41,616 bases of DNA from Parcubacteria bacterium DG_74_3 (GCA_001302985.1 LJNG01000003.1:1-41616); one strand, 5' to 3'; counted from the stretch's first letter, positions 9,176 to 18,147 are shown. Numbers and translations are program-made. The notes: generated from the sequence alone by a model not told the origin.

Positions 9176-10438
9176 TTATTCTATATTCTTTTTGATATCA
9201 ATTTTTTCCACTTTCTTTTTTAAAATAACGATACCGACAGAAGAAAGAATAGCTAGAGAAAAAGCAATAAGAAAAATAGAAAAGAAATTTTTAGGTTTGG
9301 GCACCTGCTCACTAATTGTTGCTAAGTTTTTTTGAACACCTGTTTCATGGCTGCCATTGTCCGGAAAAAACTCTCTTTCCTCAAGTTCTATTTCAGCTCC
9401 CGAAGCCGGTAAATCAGTAGTGTTGGCTGAGCCCGGGGTAAGGACAGAGCTCCAAATCCATTCAGCGTCTATTAAATTATAAGATTGCTCCGGGAAAGCC
9501 CTTTCATAATTAACCTCATCTAAAAGCTCTTTATTTGGGTTAAAAAGTCTTAAGCCGTCGCCACTATTATTTAAAGTAATTTTAGTGGTGGGTCGAGAGA
9601 GGACCAAAAAACTTTGGGGCGCGATTAAAGTTTCTTCAGAAAAAATATAGGTGTTAGTTCTTCCAACCACATCAACAATTTGCCAAGAATAGAGATTAAC
9701 CTCAAAATTATTTTGATTAAAAATTTCAATCCATTCTTCCTCTGCATCAGAACCAAGGGGAGAGGGTAAAAGCTCGTTGAACAGGACGCCTTCTGGATAG
9801 GTTTTGAGTTTTGTTGTCTGTTCAGGTTTCTGAGTTGGTTTTGATTCCGGGCTTTTTTCAACCAAGATTTCGTTTTGGAACCCAGGGGTTCCACCAATAT
9901 TTTTACTAGTTTGCCAATTTAAAGAAGAAGCTGTCAAGAAAGAGTTTTTTCTTTCCATTGTTCTCTTGTCAATATTGTCGCCAGCGAACCAGCCCTCGCT
10001 GCAGTCTATCCGGTCAACCAGATTATTCGTATCATCAAAAAGCCTTAAGTCTTCTCCATCATTGTTCAAAGAGCCTTTATAAACCTGGTCAGCTACTATG
10101 TTGGGCAAAGTGATATCGTCTGTTCTTTCCAAAAGAAAGAAACCATGAGCATAAATAGTCCCAGAAAAACTGATTTCTGGGGTTCCGTCTTGAGCCATCA
10201 ATCTCCAGCCAGAAAGATTAATGTCTGAAGGAGTGTTATTAAAAATTTCCATCCACTCATCGTTGTAAGAGATTCCCGTTCCCATCCAACTAATTTCATT
10301 AATAACAACATCAAGGAAATTAGCAGCTTGACCCAAAATAGGGAAAAAGAGGCCCAAAATAATTACGACCACTTCACACACCCTTACTTTTCTAATAGAA
10401 AAAGGGATAGAGGTTATGACCCTTGACAAATTTTCCAT
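9176..10438 (-). CDS. Secreted/membrane-anchored protein with two lamin-tail (LTD)-like domains
   Basis: N-terminal hydrophobic segment; VVINEISWMGTG..DEWMEIFNNT and LFNELLPSPLGSDAEEEWIEIFNQN LTD patterns; C-terminal TM plus basic tail. Confidence 0.8.
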   Translation of the reverse strand: MENLSRVITSIPFSIRKVRVCEVVVIILGLFFPILGQAANFLDVVINEISWMGTGISYNDEWMEIFNNTPSDINLSGWRLMAQDGTPEISFSGTIYAHGFFLLERTDDITLPNIVADQVYKGSLNNDGEDLRLFDDTNNLVDRIDCSEGWFAGDNIDKRTMERKNSFLTASSLNWQTSKNIGGTPGFQNEILVEKSPESKPTQKPEQTTKLKTYPEGVLFNELLPSPLGSDAEEEWIEIFNQNNFEVNLYSWQIVDVVGRTNTYIFSEETLIAPQSFLVLSRPTTKITLNNSGDGLRLFNPNKELLDEVNYERAFPEQSYNLIDAEWIWSSVLTPGSANTTDLPASGAEIELEEREFFPDNGSHETGVQKNLATISEQVPKPKNFFSIFLIAFSLAILSSVGIVILKKKVEKIDIKKNIE

Positions 10439-10451
10439 AATATATTACAAT
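10423..10451 (+). promoter_or_regulatory. Sigma70-type promoter driving the 10.46-kb ncRNA
   Basis: TTGACA (10423-10428), 17-nt spacer, TACAAT (10446-10451). Confidence 0.8.
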
Positions 10452-10457
10452 AATAAT

Positions 10458-10588
10458 ACTGCCCCAGGGCTGGGGAAGAGGAATTTCTCTAAGATGGATA
10501 GTTTGGCTTTAGCTAGGCTAATCCTCGGGGAAATTCTGAACTTTGCGTTCCCAATACCTAAGTTAACCCAGCCCTGGGGCTTTTTTTA
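10458..10588 (+). ncRNA. Structured small RNA of about 130 nt, family not assigned
   Basis: Promoter, then closing stem GCCCCAGGGCTGGG/CCCAGCCCTGGGGC plus U7 tract; inner helices GAATTTCTC/GGGGAAATTC and GGATAGTTTGGC/GCTAGGCTAATCC; no ORF. Confidence 0.75.
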
Positions 10589-11932
10589 TTGACCGATTAC
10601 TCTTTCTAATTCTTCAATTGTAGTAATGCCTTCTAAGACCTTAATTAATCCGTCTTGATACATTGGCACCATTTTCTTTTTAATTGCCTTTTCTCTTAAG
10701 GTAGCTATTGAGGGTGAAGTCGATATAAATTTTTCCATTTCATCATCGATTAAAAAAGTTTCAAAAATTCCAGTTCTGCCATTATAACCTGTTAAATTGC
10801 AGCCTCTACAACCCTTGGCCTTGGGAATTTTAAGATCTGGTTCTAACTTGGGAATTTGAATTTCGCTTGGAATATTTTTAAGATTTTCTCTTATCTTTTT
10901 CAGCTCAGTACTGCTTACTTTTTCCAATCTGGAGCACTTTAGGCAAACCTTTCTAACCAATCTTTGGGCGATAACTAAGTTTATGGCCGGAGCAATATTA
11001 ATTGGTTTTTCTCCCAGAGCCTGCAATCTCGCAACAGTGCCCGCAGCATCATTTGTATGCAAAGTGGTAAAGACCAGATGTCCGGTTAAGGATGCCTGGA
11101 GGGCAGTCCGGGCAGTCTCTAAATCTCTGACCTCTCCCACCAAAACCACATCAGGGTCTTGGCGCATAATGGATTTTAAACCATTAGCAAAATCATAACC
11201 CTTTTTGGGATTAACCTGGGTTTGAGAAATCCCTCCCAGATGATATTCAATCGGGTCTTCAATAGTAATAATTTTTATTTCTGGTCTTTGAATTTTCGTT
11301 AAAAAGGCATAAAGGGTAGTGGTTTTACCAGAGCCCGTGGGACCCGTCACAATAATCATGCCGTTGGGTCTTTTTATCTCTTTACTAAAAAGTTGGAGGA
11401 GATCTTGCCTAAGCCCCAAAGCCTCCATGTCAATTAAATTTTTTGGGTCTAAAATTCTGAGCACAATTGACTCTCCAAACTCTGCGGGCAAGGTTGAGAC
11501 CCTAATTTCAATTGGATTTTCTCCAAACAAAAATGAAAAACGGCCATCTTGTGGCCGGTCGGTAATATTCAATTTAATGCCAGAAAGGAGTTTTATTCGA
11601 TTAAGAAATCTCTGGTATGCTTCTAAATTGAAACTTAAAACGTCCTGCAAAAGGCCATCAATTCGTATTCTCAATCTGACCAGATCTTCTTTTGGCTCAA
11701 TGTGGATATCAGAAGCACCAAGGACCACTGCTCCGCCCAGGGCAGTTTCTAGAATTTCAGTAATGCTTTTTACCAAAGAGGCTGTTATTTTGGTTTTGAA
11801 ATCAGAAATATTTTTAACTTCTTTCTTAATAATCTGAAGCTGGGCTGTGGGAAGTTTAATTTCACCGGTAATTCTTTGACCACGCTCAGGATCGTGAGCT
11901 TCCTGAATTATTTTTTTTGAAACTTCTTCCAT
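10586..11932 (-). CDS. GspE/PilB-family type II secretion/type IV pilus ATPase
   Basis: IIVTGPTGSGKTTTLYAFL Walker A, IKIITIEDPIEYHL, LRQDPDVVLVGEVRD, C-terminal CxxC pairs. Confidence 0.93.
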   Translation of the reverse strand: MEEVSKKIIQEAHDPERGQRITGEIKLPTAQLQIIKKEVKNISDFKTKITASLVKSITEILETALGGAVVLGASDIHIEPKEDLVRLRIRIDGLLQDVLSFNLEAYQRFLNRIKLLSGIKLNITDRPQDGRFSFLFGENPIEIRVSTLPAEFGESIVLRILDPKNLIDMEALGLRQDLLQLFSKEIKRPNGMIIVTGPTGSGKTTTLYAFLTKIQRPEIKIITIEDPIEYHLGGISQTQVNPKKGYDFANGLKSIMRQDPDVVLVGEVRDLETARTALQASLTGHLVFTTLHTNDAAGTVARLQALGEKPINIAPAINLVIAQRLVRKVCLKCSRLEKVSSTELKKIRENLKNIPSEIQIPKLEPDLKIPKAKGCRGCNLTGYNGRTGIFETFLIDDEMEKFISTSPSIATLREKAIKKKMVPMYQDGLIKVLEGITTIEELERVIGQ

Positions 11933-12072
11933 TAAGGTTTACAATTTAATAGGGTTCCTCAATTTCTAAAAGCTTAGATGAATTTTTAAAGAAAGTCAAT
12001 TCTTTTGTAAGCCCAGGATTGGGCATTCGACTGAGCCTAGTCGAAGTTTTATTGAGGACGCCAAAACATCAA

Positions 12073-12534
12073 ATGAAGTTAAAATATTTTACCAATACTC
12101 CCGCCCAAACAAAAAAGCTGGGAAGGATTTTAGCCGAAGAAATTTTAAAAACACCCCCCATCAAAAAAGCCTTTGTTCTTGCTCTTGAGGGAGATTTAGG
12201 AGGGGGCAAAACCACCTTTTTACAAGGCTTTGCCAAGGGTCTTAAAATTAAAGAAAAAATCTTGAGCCCCACTTTTGTTTTGATGAAGAAATTCCGAATT
12301 CCGAAATCCAATTTCCAGAATTTTTATCATATTGATTGTTATAGGATAGCAAAAGTAAAGGAAATTTTGAATTTAGGATTTCAAACCATTATTTCCAATC
12401 CAAAAAACATTATTGCAATTGAGTGGGCAGACCGAATTAAAAAACTATTACCTAAAAATATCAGCAATTTAAGATTTATCTTCTTGAATAAAAAAGAAAG
12501 GGAAATTGTGTTACAATTTAAAAATGGAAAGTAA
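12073..12534 (+). CDS. tsaE: tRNA threonylcarbamoyladenosine biosynthesis protein TsaE (start trimmed)
   Basis: LEGDLGGGKTTFLQGFAKGL, SPTFVL, YHIDCYRI. Confidence 0.92.
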   Translation: MKLKYFTNTPAQTKKLGRILAEEILKTPPIKKAFVLALEGDLGGGKTTFLQGFAKGLKIKEKILSPTFVLMKKFRIPKSNFQNFYHIDCYRIAKVKEILNLGFQTIISNPKNIIAIEWADRIKKLLPKNISNLRFIFLNKKEREIVLQFKNGK

Positions 12535-13480
12535 AGAAAAGCGTTTTATTATTATAGACAGCAACTCCATAATTCATCGTGCTTTCCACGCTCTCCCTCC
12601 CCTAACTACTAAAAAAGGAGAATTGGTAAATGCAACATACGGTTTTTTATTGGTTTTTTTTAAAATAATTAGAGAGCTGCAACCCGAATTCGTTGCAGCT
12701 GTTTTTGATTATCCTGGTTCCACCTTCCGTCATAAAAAATTTAAAGAATATAAAGCAACAAGACCTCCCGTTCCCAAAGAATTATATCAACAAATACCCC
12801 AGATAAAAGAGATTTTAAAACTTTTCAGGGTCCCAATTTTTGAAAAAGAGGGGTTTGAAGCCGACGATATTATTGGGACAATTGCCAGTTTAGCACCCAA
12901 AAAACAAATAATACCCAAAATCGAAAACGTGATTTTATCGGGGGACCTCGACACCTTGCAACTAATTAACCCTCAAACCAAAGTTTATGCTTTAAGAAAG
13001 GGGGTAAAAGATACTGTTTTATATGATGAAAAACGAGTTAGTGAAAAATATCAGGGATTAAAACCGGGCCAACTCGATGATTTTAGAGCTCTCCGGGGCG
13101 ACCCTTCTGATAACATTCCAGGGGTTAAAGGTATCGGAGAGAAAACTGCCATTAATTTATTAAAAGAATTTGGCTCACTTGAGCAACTTTTTAAGGAACT
13201 AGAAATAGAAAGCCAAAAAGCAACAAAAATTAAGCTCAAAACAAGAGAATTATTAATTCAACAAAAAGAACAAGCGTTTTTGAGCAAAGCCTTAGCTGAG
13301 ATAGAGAGGAACGTTCCTTTTGATTTTAAGCTAAAAGATTGTCATTGGGGAGAATTTAATAAAGAAAAAATAATAGATATTTTGGAAAAATTTGAATTCC
13401 AAACCCTAATTAAAAGATTGCCGGAAATGAAAAAACCAGAACCAAAGAACCTCATGGGTGAGAATCTAAGATTATGGTAG
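12524..13480 (+). CDS. Stand-alone PolA-type 5'-3' exonuclease
   Basis: IIDSNSIIHRAFHALP, FEADDIIGT, LSGDLDTLQLI, RGDPSDNIPGVKGIGEKTA; no polymerase domain downstream. Confidence 0.9.
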   Translation: MESKEKRFIIIDSNSIIHRAFHALPPLTTKKGELVNATYGFLLVFFKIIRELQPEFVAAVFDYPGSTFRHKKFKEYKATRPPVPKELYQQIPQIKEILKLFRVPIFEKEGFEADDIIGTIASLAPKKQIIPKIENVILSGDLDTLQLINPQTKVYALRKGVKDTVLYDEKRVSEKYQGLKPGQLDDFRALRGDPSDNIPGVKGIGEKTAINLLKEFGSLEQLFKELEIESQKATKIKLKTRELLIQQKEQAFLSKALAEIERNVPFDFKLKDCHWGEFNKEKIIDILEKFEFQTLIKRLPEMKKPEPKNLMGENLRLW

Positions 13481-13520
13481 CAGAAAAAAAATGATAAAAT
13501 TAAATAAAGCTTCAAAAACC

Positions 13521-14366
13521 ATGGAAAAGGAAACAAAAATATCGCTCGAAGAATTCGAGATTTTCAAGAGCGAAAAAGAAAAACCCCTATTGATATGGGC
13601 GTTTATTGGTGATTCTTTTTTTTTGATTGCTACTTTCATAGTTCAATTTGTCTATCAGGAAATTTTCCAAACAGGGATTCTTAGCTGGAAGAACTATTTT
13701 ATTTTAGTCGCTGGCAATCTGCTTTTATTTTTCGGTGTGTTTTTTCTCTGGAGAAAAGGCCACAAGACTTGGCTTTGGAAATATGTATTTGTGATTTTTG
13801 GCATTATTCTTTTGACAACCTGGATTTATCTGACTGACCCTAAATACACCAGAACTATGTTTACCCCCATCTTACTTGTAATAGCTTTATCTGGAGGTCT
13901 TTTTTATGAAATTAACCTAGCTATTCTGGCTACCCTGATTGGGGGAATTGCTTATAGTTTTATACTCTTGCATTATTCTCATCTTGGTTCTCTACCCCCT
14001 CCTTATGAGATTTATTTAACTTTTTTATTCTTTATTTTAACTCTTTTGTTTACCTTTGTGACGGTTAAGCGTACTAAAATATATTTGATTGAACTCCTCG
14101 AAAAACGCCGAGAACTTGAAGAAGCCAAATCAGTCCTCGAAGTCAAGGTTGAAGCCCGAACCAAAGAACTCAGAGAATTAACCCAGGGCTTAGAAGGAAA
14201 GATCAAAGCCAGAACCAAAGAACTTCAAGAAAGAGTCAATCAATTAGAAAGGTTCCAAAAACTCACTATAGGTAGAGAATTAAAGATGGTAGAATTGAAA
14301 AAAGAGATTGAAAAATTAAAGGAAGAACTGGAAAAATACTTGAGAGCCCCGGGTGGCTCTCTCTAA
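13521..14366 (+). CDS. Membrane sensor protein: multi-TM N-terminus plus long coiled coil
   Basis: About six hydrophobic segments, then KVEARTKELRELTQGLEGKIKARTKELQERVNQLERFQKLTIGRELKMVELKKEIEKL, a kinase-linker-like coiled coil without a kinase domain. Confidence 0.7.
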   Translation: MEKETKISLEEFEIFKSEKEKPLLIWAFIGDSFFLIATFIVQFVYQEIFQTGILSWKNYFILVAGNLLLFFGVFFLWRKGHKTWLWKYVFVIFGIILLTTWIYLTDPKYTRTMFTPILLVIALSGGLFYEINLAILATLIGGIAYSFILLHYSHLGSLPPPYEIYLTFLFFILTLLFTFVTVKRTKIYLIELLEKRRELEEAKSVLEVKVEARTKELRELTQGLEGKIKARTKELQERVNQLERFQKLTIGRELKMVELKKEIEKLKEELEKYLRAPGGSL

Positions 14367-14371
14367 AAATA

Positions 14372-15583
14372 ATGAATAAAGAACCAGGAAAAAAAGAAGA
14401 TAGGTTTTTAGAATCTCTTCCACCAAAAACAGGTAGAGAAGAGGAGTTCGGTAAGAGTGCCGAAGCCCTACTTAATATGCTTGAAGATGTCGAGGTATCC
14501 CGAGAAAGAGCTGAAGAAGAAAGAGATAAAACCTTAGCAATTCTTAATAACCTTACCGAAGGCGTCTTGGTTTTTGATGAAGAAAACAAACTGGCAATGA
14601 TTAATCCCCAAGCAAGAGATTTTTTAGAAATAGAAAAAGAAGAACTCTTCGGAAAATCAACCCTAGAACTTTTTCAAATCTCCAGACTAGAGCCCCTAAT
14701 GAAATTTTTAGGAACCGAAATAAGGGGTCTTTTTAGAAAAGAAATAAAACTCAGAGAAAATTTAATCTTAGAAGTGTCCACTATTCCTTTGGTAAAAGAA
14801 GAAAGAACCCTGGGAAAGATAGTTACTTTACATGATATAACTAGGGAAAAAGCAATTGAGAAAATGAAAACAGAATTTGTCTCTATAGCCGCTCATCAAT
14901 TAAGGACTCCTTTGTCAGCAATTAAATGGACCTTGAGAATGATTTTGGATGGAGATTTAGGAAAAATAACCGAATTTCAAAAAGAATTTATTGAAAAGAC
15001 ATATGCCTCAAACGAAAGAATGATTAACCTAATTAATGACCTTTTGAACGTCACCAGAATTGAAGAGGGGAGATATCTTTATAAACCAACCCCAACTGAT
15101 ATTGAACCAATTATAGAATTTGTAGTGGGTTCTTACAGAGAAGAAGCCGAAAGAAAAGAACTTAAGCTTGGAATTAAAAAACCCACTAGAAAAACCCCCA
15201 AAATAATGGCTGACGTTGAAAAAATCAGATTAGCTATTCAAAACATTTTAGACAACGCTATTAGATATACTAAACCCAAGGGTCAGGTAACGCTATCGTT
15301 AGATTACGATAAAAAATCACATCAAATAAAGATTTCAATTAAAGACACGGGTGTGGGTATTCCTAAAGACCAGAAAACAAGGGTCTTTACTAAGTTTTTT
15401 CGGGGTGCCAATGTAATGAGAATGGAAACGGAGGGATCCGGCCTGGGTCTTTTCATTACTAAAAATATTATTGAAGCCCATGGAGGAGAAATCTGGTTTG
15501 AGTCAGAAGAAGGAAAGGGCACAACTTTTTATTTTACCCTCCCCGCCAAAAAAGAATTCGAAAGATTTATTGAGGGCTTCTGA
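14372..15583 (+). CDS. PAS-HisKA-HATPase_c sensor histidine kinase
   Basis: SIAAHQLRTPLSAIKWTLRM (H-box), NILDNAIRYT (N-box), DTGVGIP, GSGLGLFI. Confidence 0.96.
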   Translation: MNKEPGKKEDRFLESLPPKTGREEEFGKSAEALLNMLEDVEVSRERAEEERDKTLAILNNLTEGVLVFDEENKLAMINPQARDFLEIEKEELFGKSTLELFQISRLEPLMKFLGTEIRGLFRKEIKLRENLILEVSTIPLVKEERTLGKIVTLHDITREKAIEKMKTEFVSIAAHQLRTPLSAIKWTLRMILDGDLGKITEFQKEFIEKTYASNERMINLINDLLNVTRIEEGRYLYKPTPTDIEPIIEFVVGSYREEAERKELKLGIKKPTRKTPKIMADVEKIRLAIQNILDNAIRYTKPKGQVTLSLDYDKKSHQIKISIKDTGVGIPKDQKTRVFTKFFRGANVMRMETEGSGLGLFITKNIIEAHGGEIWFESEEGKGTTFYFTLPAKKEFERFIEGF

Positions 15584-15719
15584 ATTCCATTTAAAAATAA
15601 TTTATTTTGTTTTCTATAAATCAAGAATATTACGAAAATTACAGCTTTACCTTTACTTTTTTTATACCGACGGTTACAAAGATAAATCCCGGAACTTCTT
15701 GAGTTATTGAGCAAAAACC

Positions 15720-15962
15720 GTGAAAGACCATTTATTTCTTTTAAGTATCTTTTTTGTTATAATAAATATAATCCAAACTCGACTGATAGCATCGTATAAT
15801 CTTTTGGTTAGAGGAGGAATAATGGTTGCGCTAATGGAAATTATTGAGGCACCCCTGATAATCTATCTGCTTTTAAGGGGAGGGGTTGATATTTTCTTTC
15901 TGGTAGTGGTTACTGAAATAACCCAATGGTTGATTATTGCACACTTGGCAACAAAAAGTTAA
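15720..15962 (+). CDS. Small (80 aa) membrane protein in signalling cassette
   Basis: 2-3 hydrophobic helices; same strand, between kinase and 3-TM proteins. Confidence 0.45.
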   Translation: MKDHLFLLSIFFVIINIIQTRLIASYNLLVRGGIMVALMEIIEAPLIIYLLLRGGVDIFFLVVVTEITQWLIIAHLATKS

Positions 15963-16013
15963 AATTAATTAATCCATCAAAGGTCGAAAATACTTAAAAA
16001 TATTATTTAGAAA

Positions 16014-16400
16014 ATGATTGTACCACTTAGTCCTAAAATCCTATTATTTGGACTTGAATACTTCGACATAAACACCTTAATGGGTCAACCATTGGGGTGG
16101 TTGAAATGGCCAACTCTTTTGGGACTCATTTTTGCGGCTGTCTCCTTCGTAATCGCCGCTTTCTACATTGTCAAATATACCCAGGGATTTTATAGGGGGA
16201 GAAGGATTCCTCGGTCTTGGAAATTTATTTTGCGGGGTGTTTTTATTACTGCTATTGCTGAGATCGGAGAAATGCTGGGTTTTTACGAATGGCCCAACCC
16301 AGGACTTATTGAGATGAATTTACTTTTAATATTTCCTCATGCTATAGGTGGAGTTCTGATTGGTCTGGGAGCTTATTATTTATACAAAGAAGTAACCTAA
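16014..16400 (+). CDS. 3-TM membrane protein A, paralogous to the next ORF
   Basis: FYIVKYTQGFYRGRRIPRSWKFILRGVFITAIAEIGEMLGFYEW aligns with the next ORF. Confidence 0.7.
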   Translation: MIVPLSPKILLFGLEYFDINTLMGQPLGWLKWPTLLGLIFAAVSFVIAAFYIVKYTQGFYRGRRIPRSWKFILRGVFITAIAEIGEMLGFYEWPNPGLIEMNLLLIFPHAIGGVLIGLGAYYLYKEVT

Positions 16401-16407
16401 AGATACT

Positions 16408-16779
16408 ATGCAGATGCCAATTTTAGAATTTAATGCAGTTAACCCTCTAACCTATCCCTTCGGCCCCATACTTCCGATGAATCTTTTTTGTTTGTTGGTT
16501 CACATTCCCATAGTTTTTGGCTTTGGAGCCGCAGCCTATTGGATTATCGGTTATACCAAGAAATTTTATGGAGGAAGACCGATTCCAGAAGAGTGGAGAA
16601 GTTTTTGGATGGCAATGGTCTGGGGAACAGTTCATGAGCTAATAGAAACCATTCTTCTTTATCAGTGGATTGTTGGGCAGGTTTTATTAATTGTTTTCTT
16701 TGTGGTTCAGGTTATAGCCGGAATTTATCTTGTCTGGGGAAGTTATCTGTTGGCTAAAAAATATATCATAAGAGGATAG
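16408..16779 (+). CDS. 3-TM membrane protein B, paralogous to the previous ORF
   Basis: YWIIGYTKKFYGGRPIPEEWRSFWMAMVWGTVHELIETILLYQW; shared YT..FY.GR.IP..W...E..E....YxW. Confidence 0.7.
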   Translation: MQMPILEFNAVNPLTYPFGPILPMNLFCLLVHIPIVFGFGAAAYWIIGYTKKFYGGRPIPEEWRSFWMAMVWGTVHELIETILLYQWIVGQVLLIVFFVVQVIAGIYLVWGSYLLAKKYIIRG

Positions 16780-16786
16780 GTGTGAT

Positions 16787-17329
16787 ATGGAAAAAATAAT
16801 CGAGGGGATTGAAAAAGAGCTCAGGGATGTAGCTGAGGGTAAGCCATTAAAGCCTCTTAAAAAACAATTAGGAGAAGAAATTACTGTCTGCTATTTAAGG
16901 GTCGCGCTTTTTGCCCTCCAATGGACCTCGGTTGGCTATCATTCTGCCTTAAGATTAGCCGGAATGAAACTGGGCAAAAGAGTAGGAACAGGAAGCGAGA
17001 AAACAGAGCTTTCTCTGGTTTTAGAAGAAATTGCCAGAATATTACGAGCTTTAAGAGGGGGAGAGGTTGAGACTGAAATTATGCCAGAGTCAAGAGGAGC
17101 CCAAATTAAAATTTACGATTCCCCCCTTTTGAACGACATTCCCAATATCTTACAAAACATTTGCTTTTTTGAAGAAGGGTTTATTGAGGGTTATCTTGAC
17201 GGGGTTATAGCCAAACAAGGGGCCCTAGCCCTAGCCGAAGCTAAATTTTCAATTAGTGAAGTTTCGGTAGAAGAAAAAAGGTGTGTTGGTTTAGGTGATG
17301 ATCACTGTGGTTTCCTGATTAAATTTTAA
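16787..17329 (+). CDS. V4R-domain protein
   Basis: FFEEGFIEGYLDGVI...EAKFSISEVSVEEKRCVGLGDDHCGFLIKF, V4R-like C-terminal cysteine pair. Confidence 0.7.
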   Translation: MEKIIEGIEKELRDVAEGKPLKPLKKQLGEEITVCYLRVALFALQWTSVGYHSALRLAGMKLGKRVGTGSEKTELSLVLEEIARILRALRGGEVETEIMPESRGAQIKIYDSPLLNDIPNILQNICFFEEGFIEGYLDGVIAKQGALALAEAKFSISEVSVEEKRCVGLGDDHCGFLIKF

Positions 17330-17358
17330 AAACCTTAAAGATAATTAATTAAAAATCA

Positions 17359-17730
17359 ATGGCAAAAAAAATTTTACTACTTGAAGACGAAGAAATAATG
17401 CTTGACCTTCTTCAGAGAAAATTAGCCAAAGAAGGTTACGATGTGTCAGTAGCTAGAGACGGAGAAGAGGGTTTAGAGAAGATGAGAGAAGCAAAACCCG
17501 ACATTGTTTTATTGGATGTCATTATGCCAAAAAAAGGAGGATTTGAGGTAATGGAAGAAATGCTAAAAGATAAAGATTTAATGAATATCCCAGTTATTAT
17601 TATCTCAAATTCCGGGCAACCAGTAGAACTTGATCGAGCTAAAAAATTGGGAGCAAAAGACTGGTTAATTAAAACCGAATTCGATCCTCAGGAAGTAATT
17701 GATAAGGTAATTAAGCAAATCGGAAAATAA
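17359..17730 (+). CDS. Stand-alone CheY-like response regulator
   Basis: ILLLEDEEIMLDLL, PDIVLLDVIMPKKGGFE, GAKDWLIKTEFDPQEV. Confidence 0.94.
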   Translation: MAKKILLLEDEEIMLDLLQRKLAKEGYDVSVARDGEEGLEKMREAKPDIVLLDVIMPKKGGFEVMEEMLKDKDLMNIPVIIISNSGQPVELDRAKKLGAKDWLIKTEFDPQEVIDKVIKQIGK

Positions 17731-17778
17731 TCCACTGAACCGTTTCTCTATTTTACCCTAAAATAATTGCGAGATTTT

Positions 17779-18147
17779 ATGCCTAAGAAAATTTTAATTA
17801 TTGAAGATGATAAATTTCTTAGAGAGCTTATTGCTCAAAAACTCCACAGAGAAGGCTTTGAGGTAGCTGAGGCTATTGATGGTGAAGAGGGAATAAAGAA
17901 AATAGTCGAGGAAAAACCAGATTTGATTTTGTTAGACCTTATTTTGCCTGGAATAGACGGTTTTGAGGTGCTTTTGCGAATGAAAGAAGATGCATCCTTA
18001 ACCCTAATTCCCGTGATTATCCTTTCTAACCTTGGACAAAAAGAAGACGTAGAAAGAGGTTTAAAGTTGGGAGCCGTCGACTACCTCATTAAAGCCCATT
18101 TCACGCCCGGAGAAATTATTGATAAGATTAAGACTAATCTGAAATAA
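17779..18147 (+). CDS. Stand-alone CheY-like response regulator
   Basis: MPKKILIIEDDKFLRELI, PDLILLDLILPGIDGFEVL, GAVDYLIKAHFTPGEIIDKI. Confidence 0.94.
   Translation: MPKKILIIEDDKFLRELIAQKLHREGFEVAEAIDGEEGIKKIVEEKPDLILLDLILPGIDGFEVLLRMKEDASLTLIPVIILSNLGQKEDVERGLKLGAVDYLIKAHFTPGEIIDKIKTNLK

Noticed and set aside
10458-10588. Firm assignment as 6S RNA
   Set aside because: Rod-with-bubble shape is suggestive but length is short and no diagnostic conserved sequence could be verified by eye
11319-11837. 172-aa + strand ORF antisense to the PilB-like ATPase
   Set aside because: Lies wholly within a strongly supported CDS on the other strand and has no recognisable domain
12028-12052. TTCGACT-GAGCCT-AGTCGAA hairpin upstream of tsaE as a terminator
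   Set aside because: No gene is transcribed into it from the left on the + strand and the T-tract is weak; may simply be a palindromic repeat
15471-15710. 79-aa + ORF overlapping the kinase 3' end
   Set aside because: Out of frame with the kinase, no domain, no convincing initiation signal
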